DNA of 17,044 nt from positions 1 to 17,044 of the forward strand of contig UQNC01000040.1 of NCBI GenBank assembly GCA_900542175.1, written 5' to 3'. Below are positions 13,941 through 17,044 of the stretch, piece after piece. This DNA is from an uncultured Collinsella sp. GTDB taxonomy: Bacteria > Actinomycetota > Coriobacteriia > Coriobacteriales > Coriobacteriaceae. The notes beneath the pieces are model-generated. The model ran no database searches. It saw only the letters and a list, made by a program, of their open reading frames with translations, and had not been told where the DNA came from. The translations under genes were made by a program, and so were the position numbers. Numbering within the stretch: the stretch's first letter is position 1; every line of letters begins with the position of its first letter.

Positions 13941-13971
13941 TGGTCCGATGCGTCTGTGTGTCGGGGGCGTT

Positions 13972-14337
13972 CTACTCTTCGGCAATACTATCGAGGACGC
14001 TGCGCATGATGGACACTAGGATGCTGCCCATAAAGGCCGAGCCAAAGCCGGCGATGGAGATGCCGACGCCCAACAGGTTGACCGACAGGTAGCTGGCGAG
14101 CTCCAGCATAAAGCTGTTGAGCACGAGCTGGAAAATGCCGAGCGTGATGATCGTGAGCGGCAGCGAGATGACCGTGAGGAACGGTTTGACGAACGAATCG
14201 ACGATGTTGAGGAACAGCCCCACAAAGGCAAAGCAGACCCAGGCCTCGACAAAGCCGAAGGGTTGGATACCGGGGACGAGGAACGTGGCGATCGCGATGG
14301 CGATCGAGGTGAAGAGCCAGTTAAGCATAAAGCGCAT
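13972..14337 (-). CDS. Phage holin family 4 / YvlD-like small membrane protein
   Basis: The 121-aa product begins MRFMLNWLFTSIAIAIATFL after AAAGGA at 8 nt. It contains four hydrophobic helices, with the family pattern of a PGI segment (LVPGIQPFGF), then FVGLFLNIVDSFVKPFLTVISLP and LTIITLGIFQLVLNSFML. This is COG1950 (YvlD, 'phage holin 4_2'). Despite the name, chromosomal members are not lysis proteins; they are linked to envelope stress or membrane functions that are poorly defined. There is no phage context here. The gene is monocistronic, convergent with the Rrf2 gene and divergent from the yerC region. Confidence 0.85.
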   Translation of the reverse strand: MRFMLNWLFTSIAIAIATFLVPGIQPFGFVEAWVCFAFVGLFLNIVDSFVKPFLTVISLPLTIITLGIFQLVLNSFMLELASYLSVNLLGVGISIAGFGSAFMGSILVSIMRSVLDSIAEE

Positions 14338-14525
14338 GGCGTGAATCCTTTCTTGCGCCGGGGTTGCTGGCGTCGCGTGAAGCGGCTTGCGGCGGTGACT
14401 TGGATGGTTACGCGGACGCGCCGCGGTGTCTGGGCGCCCATTGTCTCAAATATTCGTGGAGCTTACGTGCGCATTCGGTTTCTAAGCGGCGTTCGTCCTG
14501 AAAAACGTGCCGCTGACAGAGAGTC

Positions 14526-14556
14526 TTGTCACTTTAGTTTGGTGGTGTGCTACACT
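14526..14556 (+). promoter_or_regulatory. Promoter candidate for yerC
   Basis: TTGTCA (14526-14531) and TACACT (14551-14556) are 19 nt apart, and TGC directly before TACACT makes an extended -10. A start near 14563 leaves a leader of about 100 nt. Confidence 0.5.
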
Positions 14557-14608
14557 ACTACGGGCAAATGGCCCATGCATAGTTTTATTGCATATTTACG
14601 GGCGAACG

Positions 14609-14659
14609 ATGCCCGATGTCAGTATCAACTTCGATGCCTTTTGGCGGGTTTGGCGGTGA
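14609..14659 (+). CDS. Possible 16-codon leader peptide with two Trp codons
   Basis: An ATG at 14609 opens the frame MPDVSINFDAFWRVWR and stops with TGA at 14657-14659, 3 nt before the yerC ATG and in the same frame. Two of sixteen codons are TGG. A hairpin, CGGGC/GCCCG, surrounds its start and the ribosome site is weak. It could be a leader peptide coupled to yerC, an old N-terminal part of yerC cut by a stop, or chance. Confidence 0.2.
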   Translation: MPDVSINFDAFWRVWR

Positions 14660-14662
14660 TCG

Positions 14663-14962
14663 ATGAATATCGAGAACATGTTTGACAAGCCTGATGTCAA
14701 ACAGCTGGTCCACGCATTTAGTCTTTTGGACGACGAGAACGATATCCAAGCGTTTTTAACCGATATCTGCACACCGCGCGAGATCTGCGATCTTTCTCAG
14801 CGCCTGCAGGTCGCGCGTTATCTGGACGAGGGCGAGCCCTATGTTGAGGTTCAGGCCCGTACCGGCGCTTCGTCCACCACGGTGAGCCGCGTTTCAAAGG
14901 CGCTGAACGGCGAGTACGGTGGCTACCGCAAGATCCTCATCAAACTGGAGGATGGCGAGTAG
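14663..14962 (+). CDS. yerC: YerC/YecD family TrpR-related DNA-binding protein
   Basis: The 99-aa product has the length and order of B. subtilis YerC: an acidic N-terminal helix region (LLDDENDIQAFLTDICTPRE), then the TrpR-like HTH at about 41-80 (ICDLSQRLQVARYLDEGEPY, then VEVQARTGASSTTVSRVSKAL). Residues TGASSTTVSRV form the recognition helix. The family is related to the trp repressor fold but lacks proof of tryptophan binding, and its target genes are generally unknown. No tryptophan genes are nearby in the window. The ATG at 14663 has only a poor ribosome site (GGCGGTGAT), which fits translational coupling to the short upstream frame. A terminator follows 27 nt after the stop, so it is monocistronic. 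Confidence 0.88.
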   Translation: MNIENMFDKPDVKQLVHAFSLLDDENDIQAFLTDICTPREICDLSQRLQVARYLDEGEPYVEVQARTGASSTTVSRVSKALNGEYGGYRKILIKLEDGE

Positions 14963-14989
14963 GCCAGCGGCAAAAACGAATTGCGCAGA

Positions 14990-15014
14990 ACCGTCCCTTC
15001 GGGGGCGGTTTTTT
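14990..15014 (+). terminator. Rho-independent terminator after yerC
   Basis: ACCGTCCC (14990-14997) pairs with GGGGCGGT (15002-15009), allowing one G-U, and runs into TTTTTT ending at 15014. The palindromic repeat begins at the next base. Confidence 0.88.
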
Positions 15015-15096
15015 GATCCCTTGGGGGCGGAGGAAAACGGATCACCGGGTTAGACTAACCCCTCGTTGATCCCTTTTCCTCCGTCCCCAAGGGATC
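15015..15096. repeat. 82-bp palindromic repeat, full copy of the element seen at 2346
   Basis: Arms of 30 nt (15015-15044 and 15067-15096) are complementary at 28 positions. The 22-nt centre holds its own perfect hairpin, GGGTTAG and CTAACCC around a single A (15047-15061). The outer ends read GATCCCTT and AAGGGATC. It sits between the yerC terminator and the AddB-like gene. Size and form fit a REP- or MITE-like non-coding element; no transposase is present. Confidence 0.8.
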
Positions 15097-15133
15097 AAAT
15101 CTGTTGGCGTGGGGCAAATCTGTCCGCGTGGGC
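15096..15133 (+). repeat. Two 19-bp direct repeats upstream of the AddB-like gene
   Basis: CAAATCTGTTGGCGTGGGG (15096-15114) is followed without gap by CAAATCTGTCCGCGTGGGC (15115-15133), 16 of 19 identical. They end just before a possible -10 box, TAGGAT (15137-15142). They may be binding sites for a regulator or a simple duplication at the palindrome edge. Confidence 0.6.
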
Positions 15134-15181
15134 GGGTAGGATGGATGCATTGATTATTGCGAACGGTTTGAGTGGAGGACC

Positions 15182-17044
15182 ATGCCTGTTCGAATCTATA
15201 CCACCAATACCGGCACGGACTTGAGCGATGCCGAGGCGGCGTTGCTCGCCGACCTGGTTGCCCGCCACGGACGTGCCGTTTTGCTGGCACCCTCGTTTGC
15301 CGAGCTCGACGTGTGCCGTCACGATGCTGCGGTCGCTGGCGCCTCGCTGGGCGTTGACTACAAAACCCCCGCGTCGTGGCTTCGTTCGCTGTGGGAGCTT
15401 ATGGGCGATGGCCGCAGCTTTGTCGACAACATGCAGCGCCAGATGCTGTTCTCGGACATGATCGCCCGTCGCGACGATGCGGACCTGCAGCCGCTTTCGC
15501 GCAGTCAGGGCACGGTGCACATGCTCGCGCGCATGGCCCGCGATGTGTTGCCGGGCGTAGCGGGAACGGGTGCCGAGCGCTGCTGCGGCGACGTTTGCCG
15601 GCCCGATCCCAAGAGCGACGCCGAGGCTCGCGTGTTCGAGCTGTTGAGTGCCTATGCGAGCGGCTTGGACCGTCGAGACATGGTCGAGCCCTGCGAGGCG
15701 GCTGACCTTATGGCCGAGGTGCTGGCCGACAACCTTCCGGCGTGCGCCCGCGCGGTATGTGTGCGCGGCGTCACGTCGTTTACGCACGGCCTGCTCGAGT
15801 TGCTGTCCGCCGTGGCAAACAACGGGGGAGAGGTCGTTGTGCTGCTTGCCCGCGAGCAGGCGGCAATGCGCGAGGACCTGGCTGCTGCCTTTGATGCCCG
15901 CGGTGTGCTGTTTGAGGCCGCGCCGCTGGGGGAGGGTGCCGCTGCGCCTCAGACTGCCTCCGAGTCCGCCGCTCAGCCTACCTTTGTAGAGGTTGCCGGC
16001 CCTCACGCCCGCGCCCACGCCTATGTGGATGCAATCGATGAGCTGGTAAAAACGTGTGAGGACGCCGCGGTCGACGGCGGCGTCGCGGCGTCCGCGGACC
16101 CCGCGCGCGTGCTCGTGGTTTCCGCCCGGGCGCCCCAGCTGTTCGGTGAACTCGCTGCCCGTTTGGCGGCGCGTCACATCGCTGCTGAGACAACCGAGTT
16201 CACGGCGTTTTCCCAATCCATCGCGGGCAGGCAGTTCACGGCGCTCGCCAATCTGATCGAGCGCATGAAGGCCGCTGACGAGGGCACCGCCTCCAAGACC
16301 GAGTGGTGGCCCGCGCCGGAGCTTACCGACTGGATTTACAGTCCGCTTTCGGGTGCCGATGCTGCCAGCGCGCGCACCTTCGACAAGAACATGCGTCTGT
16401 CGCGCGGCAAGACCACCACGGCCGTCAAGAGCCTGCTGCAGAGCGTACAGGGCCAGGTGAGAGGTACGCGCAAAGCTGCCAGTGATGAGAACTGGTTTAA
16501 GAACGTGCCGTGCGTGGTCTCGGACGTGTTCCAAGCGCTGTGGCGCGACAAACCCGTGACGGCGCTCAAGGCAATGCTCGCCGTCGCCGAGGCGTTGCCC
16601 GATCGCGCCCTTGGAGGCCTTGACGGTCAGGCCCGTCGCCAGGCGGAGACCGCCCTGCTGCGACATGCCATCGACATCCTTATGAACGACGCCCGCGCGC
16701 TCGACGTGTCGCAGGCCGCGACTGTGCCCGTGCTCGACGACGTTCGTACCAAGGTGGACAAGCGCAGCACCGCATACGATTACGAGACCTACGAGGTCGA
16801 CCGCGCGCCGCGCGCCCAGGTGCGCTTTGCGTCGCTTGCCGATGCGGCAGCCCTGCGCCCCGCCAGCTACGATGCCGTGCTGTTTGCCGACGTCGACCTG
16901 GACAGTTATCCGCTCTCGCATGAGGAGGGCCCGCTGGCCACGCTGACGGCCGAGTTGGATCGCAGCGGTGCGACGCTTGAGCCCGCCGCCCTGCTGCGCG
17001 TTCGCTTTGGCCGCGCGATGCAGGCCGCGCGCGGCCCCGTTGTG
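15182..17044 (+). CDS. AddB-like helicase-nuclease subunit (PD-(D/E)XK family), 3' end missing
   Basis: The ATG at 15182 follows GGAGG (15174-15178) closely, and the frame stays open to the window end, 621 codons. The N-terminus (RAVLLAPSFAELDVCRHDAA, then LGVDYKTPASWLRSLWELMG and DNMQRQMLFSDMI) follows the pattern of inactive-helicase subunits of AddAB/RecBCD-like complexes: a 'read-out' strand, a thioredoxin-like 'tfasfl' segment and a QR helix. Later pieces fit too: RAVCVRGVTSFTHGLLELL, SADPARVLVVSARAPQLFGE and YDAVLFADVDLDSYP, the last like the helicase motif where AddB reports the 'value of the prize' segment. No Walker A is present near the N-terminus. The nuclease motif and iron-sulfur cysteines would be past the window. 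Expected role: processing of double-strand DNA ends for recombination with an AddA partner downstream. The family call is moderate; exact orthology is unproven. Confidence 0.6.
   Translation, partial: MPVRIYTTNTGTDLSDAEAALLADLVARHGRAVLLAPSFAELDVCRHDAAVAGASLGVDYKTPASWLRSLWELMGDGRSFVDNMQRQMLFSDMIARRDDADLQPLSRSQGTVHMLARMARDVLPGVAGTGAERCCGDVCRPDPKSDAEARVFELLSAYASGLDRRDMVEPCEAADLMAEVLADNLPACARAVCVRGVTSFTHGLLELLSAVANNGGEVVVLLAREQAAMREDLAAAFDARGVLFEAAPLGEGAAAPQTASESAAQPTFVEVAGPHARAHAYVDAIDELVKTCEDAAVDGGVAASADPARVLVVSARAPQLFGELAARLAARHIAAETTEFTAFSQSIAGRQFTALANLIERMKAADEGTASKTEWWPAPELTDWIYSPLSGADAASARTFDKNMRLSRGKTTTAVKSLLQSVQGQVRGTRKAASDENWFKNVPCVVSDVFQALWRDKPVTALKAMLAVAEALPDRALGGLDGQARRQAETALLRHAIDILMNDARALDVSQAATVPVLDDVRTKVDKRSTAYDYETYEVDRAPRAQVRFASLADAAALRPASYDAVLFADVDLDSYPLSHEEGPLATLTAELDRSGATLEPAALLRVRFGRAMQAARGPVV

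Larger units (their letters stand above)
14338..14662. other. 325-nt intergenic region between the holin-like gene and yerC
   Basis: It must hold two divergent promoters. The left 180 nt show no clear element apart from the holin-like gene's ribosome site near its left edge. The right part holds the yerC promoter candidate (14526-14556), two short hairpins, GGGC/GCCC (from about 14561) and CGGGC/GCCCG (from about 14599), and a 16-codon upstream frame. An open frame crossing the region from 14263 overlaps both real genes and has no family features. Confidence 0.5.

Noticed and set aside
13972..14337. Prophage remnant, because of the 'phage holin' name
   Set aside because: This YvlD-type family is chromosomal in many bacteria, and no other phage gene, integrase or attachment site is nearby.
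14263..14685. 140-codon plus frame spanning the holin-like gene start and yerC start
   Set aside because: It overlaps two recognised genes in other frames, contains no domain and has no ribosome site.
15095..16921. 608-codon open frame on the minus strand opposite the AddB-like gene
   Set aside because: It has no family motifs, is rich in Arg, Gly and His as expected from antisense reading of GC-rich codons, and the plus frame has a ribosome site and recognisable segments.

Overview
The window is 17 kb of dense, GC-rich bacterial DNA with short intergenic gaps and strong GTG/ATG starts behind GGAGG-type ribosome sites. Gene content and style (YgiQ, FucO, DUF1275, a solitary Rrf2 regulator beside cysK, an AddB-like protein, many small palindromic repeats) suggest an anaerobic gut actinobacterium of the Coriobacteriia, most likely Collinsella or a close relative. 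That placement is inference from general knowledge; there is no rRNA here to fix it. No tRNA, rRNA, CRISPR array, insertion sequence or prophage was seen.

Left part (1-5826): the 3' end of a periplasmic-binding-type lipoprotein gene is followed after 3 nt by one gene that fuses an ABC permease to a very compact ATPase. Together they make a complete NitT/TauT-type importer of unknown substrate in two polypeptides. A 215-nt spacer with repeated GGTAT/ATACC words, a long hairpin and a repeat fragment leads to an orphan RelB/DinJ-type antitoxin. The antitoxin frame ends in a 27-bp tandem repeat and runs straight into a CPBP (CAAX-like) membrane protease. A YgiQ-family radical SAM gene converges on the protease and shares its CTAG stop bases.

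Middle (5827-10923): a divergent region with a 12-bp inverted repeat separates ygiQ from a DUF1275/YoaK membrane protein. Then come a strongly codon-biased fucO (lactaldehyde reductase) behind paired operator-like sites, a 125-bp nested palindrome with perfect 28-bp arms, an M42 aminopeptidase, and a HipA-like kinase that carries its own N-terminal helix-turn-helix domain instead of a separate HipB.

Right part (10932-17044): mnmA and cysK lie on the minus strand. The cysK terminator sits on top of the likely mnmA start site. cysK is divergent from an Rrf2-family regulator with a four-cysteine cluster, and a nested inverted repeat overlaps the cysK promoter, so a cysteine or Fe-S feedback circuit is plausible. 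A small membrane protein (phage holin 4 superfamily, YvlD-like), a TrpR-like yerC with a short Trp-containing upstream frame, a second and full copy of the repeat seen near 2350, and the first 621 codons of an AddB-like recombination nuclease subunit finish the window.

The items most worth pursuing are the HTH-HipA fusion, the orphan antitoxin-protease pair with its odd leader and repeats, the cysK/Rrf2 operator, the 125-bp palindrome, and the permease-ATPase fusion.
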